Shown piece after piece: positions 30,062 to 37,581 of a DNA stretch of 64,000 bases; the first letter of the stretch is position 1, and each line of letters opens with the position of its first letter. This stretch comes from Roseiarcus sp963775575 (lineage in GTDB: Bacteria > Pseudomonadota > Alphaproteobacteria > Rhizobiales > Beijerinckiaceae). The notes beneath the pieces are model-generated. The model saw nothing but the letters and a program-made list of their open reading frames with translations. It was not told the DNA's origin and did not search any database. The DNA lies in NCBI GenBank assembly GCA_963775575.1, contig CAVZJG010000004.1:433814-497813 (forward strand). Direction: 5' to 3'. The position numbers and the translations under genes are program-made.

Positions 30062-31096
30062 ATGAGCGTGGCGGCTGAGACCGGGTTCGAGCCTGTCGAT
30101 CCGGCGGCGATTCCGCAGAGAAGATTATACACCGGCGCCACGATGCCGGCCGTCGGGCTCGGCACTTTCGGCTCCGATCACGTCGGGCCGAACGAGGTCG
30201 CCGCGGCGGTCAAGGGCGCAGCCGCGGTCGGCTACAGGCACTTCGATTGCGCGTCGGTGTACGGAAACGAGGGCGCCGTCGGCGCCTCGCTTGAAGAGAT
30301 CGTCCGCGGCGGGGTGAGGCGCGAGGAACTCTGGATCACATCGAAACTATGGAACGACAAACACGGCGAAAAGGACGTGATCGCCTCGTGCCGGAAGACG
30401 CTGGCCGACCTGCGTCTCGACTATCTCGACCTGTTCCTCGTGCATTGGCCGTTTCCGAACTTCCACCCGCCGGGCTGCGACGTGACGTCGCGCAGCCCGG
30501 ACGCCAAGCCCTACATTCATGAAAGCTACATGAAGACTTGGCGCAGAATGGAGGAGCTGGTCGATCGGAAGCTGGTTCGCCACATCGGCACGTCGAATAT
30601 GACCATCCCCAAGCTGAAGCTGGTTCTGCGCGACGCGCGCATCATGCCGGCGGCAAACGAAATGGAGCTTCACCCCCATTTCCAGCAGTCCGAACTGTTC
30701 CGGTTCGTCGTCGAGAACGGCATGCAGCCGATCGGCTACTGTCCGCTCGGTTCTCCGGGGCGCCCGGAGCGCGACCGCACGCCGCAAGACACAGCGCCCA
30801 TCGAAGACCCGGTCGTCATCCGGATCGCCCAGCGGCGTGCGATTCATCCCGCGAGCGTCTGCGTCAAATGGGCGGTGCAGCGTGGCCAGATTCCGCTTCC
30901 GTTTTCAGTCAACCCGCGCAACTACGCGGCGAATCTGCGGGCCGCCGCCGGGGAGTGGCTGAGCGGCGAAGAAATGCGGGCGATCGCCGCGATCGATCGC
31001 AACTGCCGTTTGATCAAAGGCCAAGTCTTCCTGTGGAAAGACGGACAAAGCTGGGAGGATCTCTGGGACATCAACGGAGAAATTACTCCGCCGTGA
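30062..31096 (+). CDS. Aldo/keto reductase
   Basis: A 344-residue NADPH-dependent reductase of the AKR barrel family. The catalytic tetrad is visible: Asp and Tyr in YRHFDCASVYGNEGAV, Lys in LWITSKLWND and His in DLFLVHWPF. GTSNMTIPKL and the coenzyme-binding segment near VNPRNYAANL are also present. These enzymes convert sugars to alditols or the reverse. It is the only plus-strand gene inside the sugar island and lies just right of copy 1 of the regulatory segment, so it may be expressed from the promoter there. The start at 30062 has GAGGAG upstream. Confidence 0.9.
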   Translation: MSVAAETGFEPVDPAAIPQRRLYTGATMPAVGLGTFGSDHVGPNEVAAAVKGAAAVGYRHFDCASVYGNEGAVGASLEEIVRGGVRREELWITSKLWNDKHGEKDVIASCRKTLADLRLDYLDLFLVHWPFPNFHPPGCDVTSRSPDAKPYIHESYMKTWRRMEELVDRKLVRHIGTSNMTIPKLKLVLRDARIMPAANEMELHPHFQQSELFRFVVENGMQPIGYCPLGSPGRPERDRTPQDTAPIEDPVVIRIAQRRAIHPASVCVKWAVQRGQIPLPFSVNPRNYAANLRAAAGEWLSGEEMRAIAAIDRNCRLIKGQVFLWKDGQSWEDLWDINGEITPP

Positions 31097-31189
31097 GGCG
31101 CGGACGACGTGGGCGCGGCCGGTTGCGGGCTTTCAATCGACATCCGCCGGATGGACGGGGGAACGAATGGCAAGACGCCGCCGCCGGGC

Positions 31190-31390
31190 CGATCCGGCGC
31201 CCCGCGTCGGCGTCGCGCGAGGCCTCGATCAAGAAGGCCCAGATCGCTTCGACATCGTCGTGCGGATAGGGCGGGGCGGGCAAGACGCGGTTCGGCGCCG
31301 AGCGCTGCCACAGAAGCGGGCTTTCTGCGCTGAACAGTTCGGTTTGACGTTGGTCTTGCCAATATCGAGAACCGCGACGGCTCCGCGCAT
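31190..31390 (-). pseudogene. N-terminal remnant of an FGGY-type sugar kinase
   Basis: From ATG at 31390 the minus strand reads MRGAVAVLDIGKTNVK, the phosphate-binding start of FGGY carbohydrate kinases. A short deletion then shifts the frame and the protein continues as ELFSAESPLLWQRSAP and PYPHDDVEAIWAFLIEAS, which also fits the family, before similarity ends near 31190. About 75 of an expected 450-500 residues remain. The gene would have belonged to the same minus-strand sugar operon as the mutarotase gene. Confidence 0.75.
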
Positions 31391-31719
31391 GGCGAGTCTC
31401 CGAATGTGCGGCGCGATTTTGGGACGCCCGGCTGCGCTTGCTCGAGCGGTCCAGGGTAGGGCGGCTGCGCGCGCCGGGTCAATCGCCGTTCGTTGTGGTT
31501 CAGCGCCGCAACGGCGCCCGATCGGCGCCGATCGGGGCGCCGGCGTCATGCGAACTCGTGTTCGATCCCCGTGTATTTCTCGCCGTTCATGGCCAGGTCC
31601 CGTTGCGGCGTTGAAACACGGCGCGGCGCCCGCGCAACGGCTCAGGCGGCAAGAGGGCGAAGACGGGAAGACGAAATCGCGCGAGGCCGCGCCGATGCCC
31701 GTCGCTAACGACGGGCGCC
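31391..31719. other. Gap between the kinase remnant and the mutarotase gene
   Basis: About 330 GC-rich bases. Open frames are Arg/Ala-rich and look like noise, and no promoter or RNA gene was recognised. It probably contains leftover sequence from the same deletion that removed the kinase gene. Confidence 0.4.
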
Positions 31720-32160
31720 TCAATCCGGGGGAACGACGCCCTTCTTGAGGATGACGTTGCCGTAGAGCCGGCGTTCGCCGGTGGCGACGATGGCGAAACA
31801 TCGGCGCGCGCGCTCATAGAAGGCGAAGCGTTCGAGACTGCCGAGCTTGAACTGCGGCCCCTCGCGCTTGGCGATGACGGCGCGAAATTCGGCGAAGATC
31901 GGCGGCTCGGCGTCGGCGGCGGCGGCGCCGACGACCTCCATGCGCCAGCACGCCTCGGGGACGAAGGTGTCGAGCGGCAGGACGCTGAGCACGGCGTCGA
32001 GCGCGCGCGTCGCGTCGGCGGCGTCGAGCCTGACGACGTCGGGTCCCGCCGACTGCGCGGGATAATTGGCGTCGACGATGGCGATTTCGTCGCCGTGTCC
32101 CATCGCCTGCAGGACGTAGAGAAGATCGGGGGTCAACAGGGGATCGATCGCTTTGAGCAT
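31720..32160 (-). CDS. RbsD/FucU family sugar mutarotase
   Basis: A 146-residue cytoplasmic enzyme beginning MLKAIDPLLTPDLLYVLQAM and followed by the family core GHGDEIAIVDANYPAQS, whose His and Asp belong to the active site. The C-terminal EGPQFKLGSLERFAFYERA region is FucU-like. Members interconvert anomers or pyranose/furanose forms of fucose, ribose and related sugars. The start at 32160 replaces a longer frame without family resemblance. It is the last intact gene of the minus-strand catabolic set, 47 bases after the GatZ-like gene. Confidence 0.9.
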   Translation of the reverse strand: MLKAIDPLLTPDLLYVLQAMGHGDEIAIVDANYPAQSAGPDVVRLDAADATRALDAVLSVLPLDTFVPEACWRMEVVGAAAADAEPPIFAEFRAVIAKREGPQFKLGSLERFAFYERARRCFAIVATGERRLYGNVILKKGVVPPD

Positions 32161-32207
32161 GGCTGCGGCTCCTCCAAGAATTTCAATCTGCAAACGCTTC
32201 TTCAGCG

Positions 32208-33476
32208 CTACGATGCGCAGGCTCCCGCGTAATGCCTTAGCACCTCATCAATTGACGCGAGTATCAACCGGTCGGATGTTTCGTCGGTCGCCAACACGGT
32301 CGGAACCCGTCGGGAAAGAAATTGTTGCAGCAGCGGAGCGGGGATAGCGATGCCCGAGAGCGCGGCCTTCAGGCGGTCGACAGCCGCCTTCGCATCGGGG
32401 TGCGGCCAGTAATATCGGATTCGGTCCGAGTAGGAATAGTGGCGCCATAGACGTTGTTCGTCGGCGTCGCCGGGATAATACGGCTCCCACCAGCGAGGCT
32501 CGGCGAGCATCAATCGCTCCATAGTGGCGGCGAGTGCGCGCCTCGGATAACTCGGCGACAATTCAGAAGCAATAAGATCGAGACCATAGAGCGTTTGACG
32601 CAGCGCAAAGGTCAGAGCAGGGCCAACCTTGAGGATGCAAAACCGATCTCTAACCAATTCGGCGAGGCGGGTCGGGGGCTGATAGTCAGTGGAATGCGCC
32701 TCGAACACCAGGCCGGCGTCGTCGAGCGCATGAGAGAGCGGCTGCGCGCAAACGGGGTCGTATTCTATCACCGTCTCGTGGCCGAATTCGACGCCGGGCT
32801 GCACGACGAGCGCGACGATCCGTTCGAGAGCGGCCTCCAGCCCGGCTGACTCGAAGGCCCGTCGAAAGGTCGCCAGCGTCGCGCGCGCGCTCTCGGGCGA
32901 GGTCGGCTCGATGCAGTCGAGCGCGTGGCGAGCGCCGCCAGGAGGCGGCACTTCGGTGCCGATGATATAGTGGGGCGCTGGGAGGCCTTCTTGTCTAGCC
33001 GTCGCTTCTGCGACGCGCGCGAGGCGAACTGCGCGTTCCGCGGTCAATGCATCGTCGAGCGCCTCCGGCTCGCCGGCGCAGCCCATCGAGGGATCGAGGT
33101 GGATCTTGCCGTAGCCCGCGGCGACATACGCCGCGACCATCGCTTCAGACTTCGCCATCGCCTGATCCGCGGCGAGTTTGCGCCACGGATTGGGGCCCAG
33201 GTGATCGCCGCCGAGGATGAGCTTGCGCGCGTCAAAACCCACGCGGTCGGCTATCAACTTGACCTGCGCCGCAAAATCACGCGGCGTCATCCCAGCGTAG
33301 CCGCCTTCGTGATTGACCTGGTTGCAGGTGGCCTCGATCAGTGCCGGCGCGCCGTCTTGCTTGCAACGCCTCAGCGCAGCCTCGATGACGCTCGGATGCG
33401 AAGAGCAGATGGACGGGATCCCCGCGATCTCGCCGGCGCGGCGCCGTTGCAGGAGCTCGGCCAAAGCGTTGGTCAT
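32208..33476 (-). CDS. GatZ/KbaZ-like protein, possible D-tagatose 6-phosphate 4-epimerase
   Basis: A 422-residue protein of the GatZ/KbaZ family (AGIPSICSSHPSVIEAAL, LGGDHLGPNPW, HLDPSMGCAGE, GTEVPPPGG, VFEAHSTDYQ). In enterics GatZ is called the non-catalytic partner of the aldolase GatY, but no GatY gene is present here. In Agrobacterium tumefaciens a homologue next to a PfkB-type tagatose kinase and a galactitol dehydrogenase is, as I recall, a D-tagatose 6-phosphate 4-epimerase forming fructose 6-phosphate. The gene order here is the same, so the epimerase role is the better guess. Its ATG overlaps the kinase stop (33473-33476), which indicates translational coupling. Confidence 0.85.
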   Translation of the reverse strand: MTNALAELLQRRRAGEIAGIPSICSSHPSVIEAALRRCKQDGAPALIEATCNQVNHEGGYAGMTPRDFAAQVKLIADRVGFDARKLILGGDHLGPNPWRKLAADQAMAKSEAMVAAYVAAGYGKIHLDPSMGCAGEPEALDDALTAERAVRLARVAEATARQEGLPAPHYIIGTEVPPPGGARHALDCIEPTSPESARATLATFRRAFESAGLEAALERIVALVVQPGVEFGHETVIEYDPVCAQPLSHALDDAGLVFEAHSTDYQPPTRLAELVRDRFCILKVGPALTFALRQTLYGLDLIASELSPSYPRRALAATMERLMLAEPRWWEPYYPGDADEQRLWRHYSYSDRIRYYWPHPDAKAAVDRLKAALSGIAIPAPLLQQFLSRRVPTVLATDETSDRLILASIDEVLRHYAGACAS

Positions 33477-34423
33477 GTCTTTGCTTCTCGCTCGGCGATG
33501 AAGGCGTCGAGATCCGCGAAGGTCGACGCTCCCTCCATTGGCCCCTTGACGGTCACCGCACGGGCGCCGGCCGCGTTGGCGTAGGCGAGCGACCGTTCGA
33601 TCGCCATGCCCTTGTCGCGACAGACGGCGTAGGTCGCTCCGAAACAATCCCCAGCCCCGGTGGGGTCGACTTCGACGACTTTGAACGCGTGCGCGCTGAC
33701 AGTTCCCTGGCGTGTGAAGACCTCCGCGCCTGCGGCGCCGCGCTTCAGCGCTATCTCCTTCACGCCTTGCGAGATCAGCCGCCTCGCCGCCTCTTGTTCG
33801 TCGGGGGCAGGAGAGAAGAGCAAAATCTCTTCGCCGGAGGGCAAGAACAGGTCGGTCACGGCGAGGATTTGACGAAGGGTCGCCGTCAACGCCGCATCGC
33901 TCATCATTTCCTTGCGGATATTGGGATCGAACGAGACCGAGCCGCCCCTGGCCTTGATGGTTGCGACGGCGTGTTCCACGATGTTGCGAACCGAGGGGAT
34001 CGTGAGGGCCGATCCCATCACGTGAATTCGGCTGGCCCTGGAGATCACCCGGCTCGCTTCTGGCGTCAGCGCAATTCTGCCGCTCGCGCTGTGCCGGATA
34101 TTGAAGACGAAATCCCGGCTTCCATCCGCGCGATACCGCACGAAAGCCGTGCCGGTCGCGATGTCGGGATGCACCGCGATGGCGGAAACGTCGACGCCGT
34201 CAGCCGACAGACGGTCGACGTTCACTCGACCAAAGTCGTCGTCCCCAACCGCGCCGATCATCGCGCAGTTCGCCCCGAGGCGCGCCGCCTGATCGATGAA
34301 GATCGCCGGCGCCCCACTGGGGAAGGGGCCAACGAGGCTCTGGGCTTCGCGGAACCCAGTGCCGATCGTCGACGCCATGATCTCGACGAGTATCTCGCCG
34401 GCGGTGACAAGCAAGGCTGTCAT
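33473..34423 (-). CDS. PfkB-family sugar kinase, probably tagatose kinase
   Basis: A 316-residue ribokinase-fold kinase. It starts MTALLVTAGEILVEIMAST, has the substrate-side GPFPSGAPAIFIDQAARLG and GAVGDDDFGR, and ends with the PfkB signature VDPTGAGDCFGATY containing the catalytic Asp. The start at 34423 overlaps the dehydrogenase stop as ATGA; an in-frame ATG at 34435 is the alternative. Position between a polyol dehydrogenase and a GatZ-like gene suggests it phosphorylates D-tagatose or another ketohexose. Confidence 0.9.
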   Translation of the reverse strand: MTALLVTAGEILVEIMASTIGTGFREAQSLVGPFPSGAPAIFIDQAARLGANCAMIGAVGDDDFGRVNVDRLSADGVDVSAIAVHPDIATGTAFVRYRADGSRDFVFNIRHSASGRIALTPEASRVISRASRIHVMGSALTIPSVRNIVEHAVATIKARGGSVSFDPNIRKEMMSDAALTATLRQILAVTDLFLPSGEEILLFSPAPDEQEAARRLISQGVKEIALKRGAAGAEVFTRQGTVSAHAFKVVEVDPTGAGDCFGATYAVCRDKGMAIERSLAYANAAGARAVTVKGPMEGASTFADLDAFIAEREAKT

Positions 34424-35193
34424 CAGCTCATCCAATTTCCGCCATCGACATTGAGCGTCTGGGCGACGACATAGTCAGAATCACGCGAGGCGAGGAAGAC
34501 GGCGGCGCCGCGAAAGTCGTCCGGCGTTCCCATCCGTCCCAAGGGCACGGCGACGCCGACTTGGCGCTTCTTCTCGCCGAGCGGCAGGCGCTCGTATTTG
34601 GCGAACAGCGCGTCGACCTGATCCCACATCGGGGTGTCGACAACGCCGGGCGCGATCCCGTTGACGTTGATGCCGTGCTTGATCAAGTCGAGCCCGGCGG
34701 ACTGCGTCAGACTGATGACCGCCGCCTTGGACGCGCAATAGACGGCGACCAGCGCTTCGCCGCGCCGGCCCGCTTGTGACGCCATATTGATGATCTTCCC
34801 GCCCCGACCCTGCTTCACCATCTGCGCCGCCGCCGCCTGAAGCGTAAAGAACAGACCCTTCGTATTGACGGCGAACACTTTGTCGAAGCTCGCCTCGGAA
34901 ATTTCCAAGACCGGCCCCATGTCGAACACCCCCGCATTGTTGAACAGAATGTCGACGCCCCCGAACTTGGCGACCGTCGCCGAAATCAGCGACGAAATGG
35001 ATTTGGAATCGCGGACGTCGAGTTTTGCCGCGAGCGCGTTGGCGCCGAGTTCCGCGGCGAACTTCTCAGCCTTCGCGACCTCGAGGTCGGCTATGACGAC
35101 GCTTGCTCCCTCGGCGCAATAAGCGCGAACGATCGCTTCGCCGATGCCGCGTGCGCCGCCCGTGACGATCGCGACCTTGTCTTTCAGTCTCAT
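34423..35193 (-). CDS. SmoS-like polyol (sorbitol/galactitol) dehydrogenase, SDR family
   Basis: A 256-residue short-chain dehydrogenase, the same length as Rhodobacter SmoS. It begins MRLKDKVAIVTGGARGIGEA (NAD-binding TGxxxGIG), has NNAGVFD, the catalytic Ser in INMASQAGRRGEALV, Tyr-x3-Lys in YCASKAAV, and the SmoS-like end AQTLNVDGGNWMS. The GRRGEALV and GLDLIKHGINVNGIAPGVVD strings are close to sorbitol/galactitol dehydrogenases. It would oxidise an imported alditol to a ketose with NAD. The start has AAGGAG seven bases upstream. It is the first intact gene of the minus-strand catabolic operon. Confidence 0.9.
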   Translation of the reverse strand: MRLKDKVAIVTGGARGIGEAIVRAYCAEGASVVIADLEVAKAEKFAAELGANALAAKLDVRDSKSISSLISATVAKFGGVDILFNNAGVFDMGPVLEISEASFDKVFAVNTKGLFFTLQAAAAQMVKQGRGGKIINMASQAGRRGEALVAVYCASKAAVISLTQSAGLDLIKHGINVNGIAPGVVDTPMWDQVDALFAKYERLPLGEKKRQVGVAVPLGRMGTPDDFRGAAVFLASRDSDYVVAQTLNVDGGNWMS

Positions 35194-35224
35194 GCGTCTC
35201 TCCTTGTGTTGCCGCTCTGGTTGT

Positions 35225-35524
35225 TCAGGCGATGATTTCGTGTTCTGTGACGCGACCCACGCGGGCATCGAGCAATCCCATGTCACGAAACCGCAGATGC
35301 ATCGGCGCGAGATCCCCCGCCAGGCCACGATTATGACGATCGCGAGCGTCGGCGCTTGATCGAACCCATCAACGACAGGCAATCCCAACGAACGCGAAAG
35401 CCGTCTGCATGACGATCTCGTCGGCGTCGCTCACGGTCGCAATCGTCAAGGTCTCAACGGATGCGCCCCCAACCGCCGCGATCGCTGCGGCGCGCGCCGT
35501 AGCCCAAAGGTATGCCTTGCCCAT
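35225..35524 (-). pseudogene. Possible remnant of the first operon gene, with an in-frame stop
   Basis: An ATG at 35524 opens a frame reading MGKAYLWATARAAAIAAVGG for 51 codons to TGA at 35369-35371. The same frame then runs on for 47 codons, including DLAPMHLRFRDMGLLDARVG, to a second TGA at 35225-35227, 31 bases before the SmoS-like gene. The start corresponds in position to the binding-protein start relative to the other copy of the duplicated regulatory segment. This is probably what is left of a gene transcribed from copy 2 after internal deletion. I do not recognise the family. Confidence 0.4.
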
Positions 35525-35534
35525 CGTTAACCGC

Positions 35535-36085
35535 CTAGATTTGCGCCCTGGCGACTGTCCCCGGCGCTTCTTCGACTGCGCAGGCATGCGCGGACCAATT
35601 GGAGTTCGTTGGCGCTGCGGGCCGTGACCGATTGCTGGCTCGGCGCCGCGGTGGCGATTTCGCCATGAACGGGGTTCGTGTCTGATGTCTCCGCCGTGGG
35701 CGGCCAGGGGATTTCAACGTGATGGCTCAGAGCCCTCGGCGACGCGAAAGCGCGCTCGGGGCTTCTGTCCACGCGACCGGCGAGGTTGCGGCAAATCCTA
35801 CGAAGGCCCTCATTCGATTCTCTCCACGAAATCCCTCAAGGACGGTGTATTGTTCTCGTCCATCCGTGCTCTGGAGTCGCGCTCGACCGCTGAAGGGAAT
35901 TGACACGGAACGCACGGCGCAGTCAATACGTGTGTCGAGAAAACAATAGACGTATGTCCAAATTGGCAACGCCGCGCCCGTGCGCGGGCGACTCGCAACG
36001 AGTTCGGGACCGCACTGGACGCCTTGCCGTGCGCTGTCGTATTCGTGGCCACGTGGAAGTCGTGAGTCGGCGCTGGGCGGATCGT
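35535..36085. repeat. Duplicated regulatory segment, copy 2
   Basis: Second copy of the segment at 29285-29835, shifted by exactly 6250 bases. On its left it touches the start of the remnant at 35524 and on its right it ends 16 bases before the LacI gene. It is therefore the natural divergent control region of regulator and operon, and copy 1 looks like the derived duplicate. The copies differ by many point substitutions, so the duplication is not recent or is under partial constraint. Confidence 0.9.
35900..35955 (+). promoter_or_regulatory. Promoter-like element with inverted ATACGT half-sites, copy 2
   Basis: TTGACA (35900-35905), a 17-base spacer and TCAATA (35923-35928) are kept as in copy 1. 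ATACGT (35926-35931) and ACGTAT (35950-35955) are again 18 bases apart. It lies about 150 bases upstream of the LacI start and could be both the regulator's promoter and its operator. Confidence 0.5.
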
Positions 36086-36101
36086 TGAGGAGGAGTCAGG
36101 A

Positions 36102-37163
36102 GTGAGGCTCAACATCGAAAAGAAACGGGGCGAGAAACCGGCGCCCAAGATCAAAACAATGGAGGAGTTTTCCGCCGCCAGCGGAATCTCCCGCGCGACC
36201 GTCTCGAAATACTTCAACGATCCCGACAGCGTGCGGCCAGCCACCCGCGAGCGAATTGAAAAAGCATTAAAGACTTTGCGATATCGACCAAATCTCTTCG
36301 CGGTCAATTTCAACCGTAAGCATCCAAAGACCCTGGGAATGATTGTGCCTTCTTTTACGGACCCATTTTTCGCCGGCCTCGTCGAACGGGTGGAACTCCG
36401 CGCCATGCAAGATGGCTTTTGGACAATTGTGCTCTCTTCCCACGGCGAACGCGCGATGGAAGCCCGCGCCATCCAAACGATTATGTCATTGAGGGTCGCA
36501 GGCGCAATCGTGGCTCCCCTGGGGAGGTCCTCGGATCTAGAGCTTCTCAGGGAGTTGAGCGGCTCTTTGCCCTTGGTGATGCTCGACGCGAGAGTCGATC
36601 TTCCGACCGCCTTCGTCGGAACGGACAATTTTCAGAGCATCGCCTTGATGGTCGACTATCTCCATCGATCCGGCGAACCACCTTGCTATTTCGATATGCC
36701 CAGCGTCAATCGGAATGCGCAGGACCGAAAACTGGCGTATATTCAGGCGATGGAGAAAGCGGGGTCGGAGCCGCTGATCATTCCCGCTCCGAGCCAAAAC
36801 TGGGCGTTTGAAGCCGCAGGTTTCGAGCAGGCGACCGCCTACTTTTCGATGAAAGCGTTGCCGAGCCGAACGATACTTTGCGCCAACGACCGAACGGCGT
36901 TTGGCGTCATGGCGGCGGCAAACCATTGCGGATTGCGGGTGTCGCGCGCCGGCGGTCCCAATGAGATCAGAGTGGCGGGGCACGACGATCATCCGCTTAG
37001 TCGTTTTGCCAGCCCTCCGCTAACCACGCTTGCGCAAGACTATGTCGAAATGGCCAATCTCGCGGTCGATCTTCTCGCCGCCCGAGGCGGCCGCCCTGGA
37101 GCGAAGACGAGTGGAAATATTCGATTGCTGGAGGCAAAGCTTATTATGCGGGACACCGCGTGA
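36102..37163 (+). CDS. LacI-family transcriptional regulator of the sugar island
   Basis: A 353-residue regulator. The DNA-binding helix-turn-helix and hinge are at residues 18-70 (TMEEFSAASGISRATVSKYF, then RPATRERIEKALKTLRYRPN). A periplasmic-binding-protein-like sensor domain follows (GMIVPSFTDPFFAGLVERVE, ILCANDRTAFGVMAA). The 17-residue charged N-terminal extension before the helix-turn-helix is longer than usual. The start is GTG at 36102 with GAGGAGG upstream. It is divergent from the catabolic operon and sits against copy 2 of the regulatory segment, so it probably represses both transporter and catabolic genes in the absence of the sugar. Confidence 0.92.
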   Translation: MRLNIEKKRGEKPAPKIKTMEEFSAASGISRATVSKYFNDPDSVRPATRERIEKALKTLRYRPNLFAVNFNRKHPKTLGMIVPSFTDPFFAGLVERVELRAMQDGFWTIVLSSHGERAMEARAIQTIMSLRVAGAIVAPLGRSSDLELLRELSGSLPLVMLDARVDLPTAFVGTDNFQSIALMVDYLHRSGEPPCYFDMPSVNRNAQDRKLAYIQAMEKAGSEPLIIPAPSQNWAFEAAGFEQATAYFSMKALPSRTILCANDRTAFGVMAAANHCGLRVSRAGGPNEIRVAGHDDHPLSRFASPPLTTLAQDYVEMANLAVDLLAARGGRPGAKTSGNIRLLEAKLIMRDTA

Positions 37164-37169
37164 GCAAGA

Positions 37170-37498
37170 TCCGCGACTTAGACGCTTCCATCGCCACAAA
37201 GACGAACTCCTGCGCGTGCTCGAACGGCCGGAAATCCCGCTCAGCTCAAGGCGATTGCGAAGCAATCGTCGGGACCAACGCCTCGGAAAACGGCATCCGC
37301 GCCTTCGTCGCGAAGAGAAAAATCTCCGGCGGAACCGTCAGCGACAAGGGCCGCGACGACCGCGACGTCATGCTCGGCCTGGCCAAAACCTGCATGAAAT
37401 TGAAATTTTCGTTCTACGACTTCGTCGGCGACCGACTGGCAACCCCAGGACCAAAAATCCCAGACCTCGCAACCCTCGTCAGGCCCGCCCCCGTTTGA
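37170..37498 (+). pseudogene. C-terminal remnant of a transposase
   Basis: In one frame DELLRVLERPEIPL appears around 37200-37245; one frame over it continues as NASENGIRAFVAKRKISGG, TVSDKGRDDRDVMLGLAKTC and KFSFYDFVGDRLATPGPKIP to the stop at 37498. Together these are the usual ending of a widespread transposase type (the ENDIR...KRKISGGT...KTC...GDRL pattern). The rest of the element is absent and the frame is broken, so it is inactive. It marks the left edge of the conflict island. Confidence 0.75.
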
Positions 37499-37581
37499 GC
37501 CAAGCCAAGCTTGCCCGGGAATTTGCCCCGCTTACGAGCCAGCGCCGGGGTCCCTGCATGGCGCTTATTCACAACATCAAA

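Noticed and set aside
35194..35388. Upstream extension of the SmoS-like dehydrogenase to 35388
   Set aside because: The family starts at MRLKDKVAIVTGG, which has a good ribosome site; the extra 65 residues have no counterpart.
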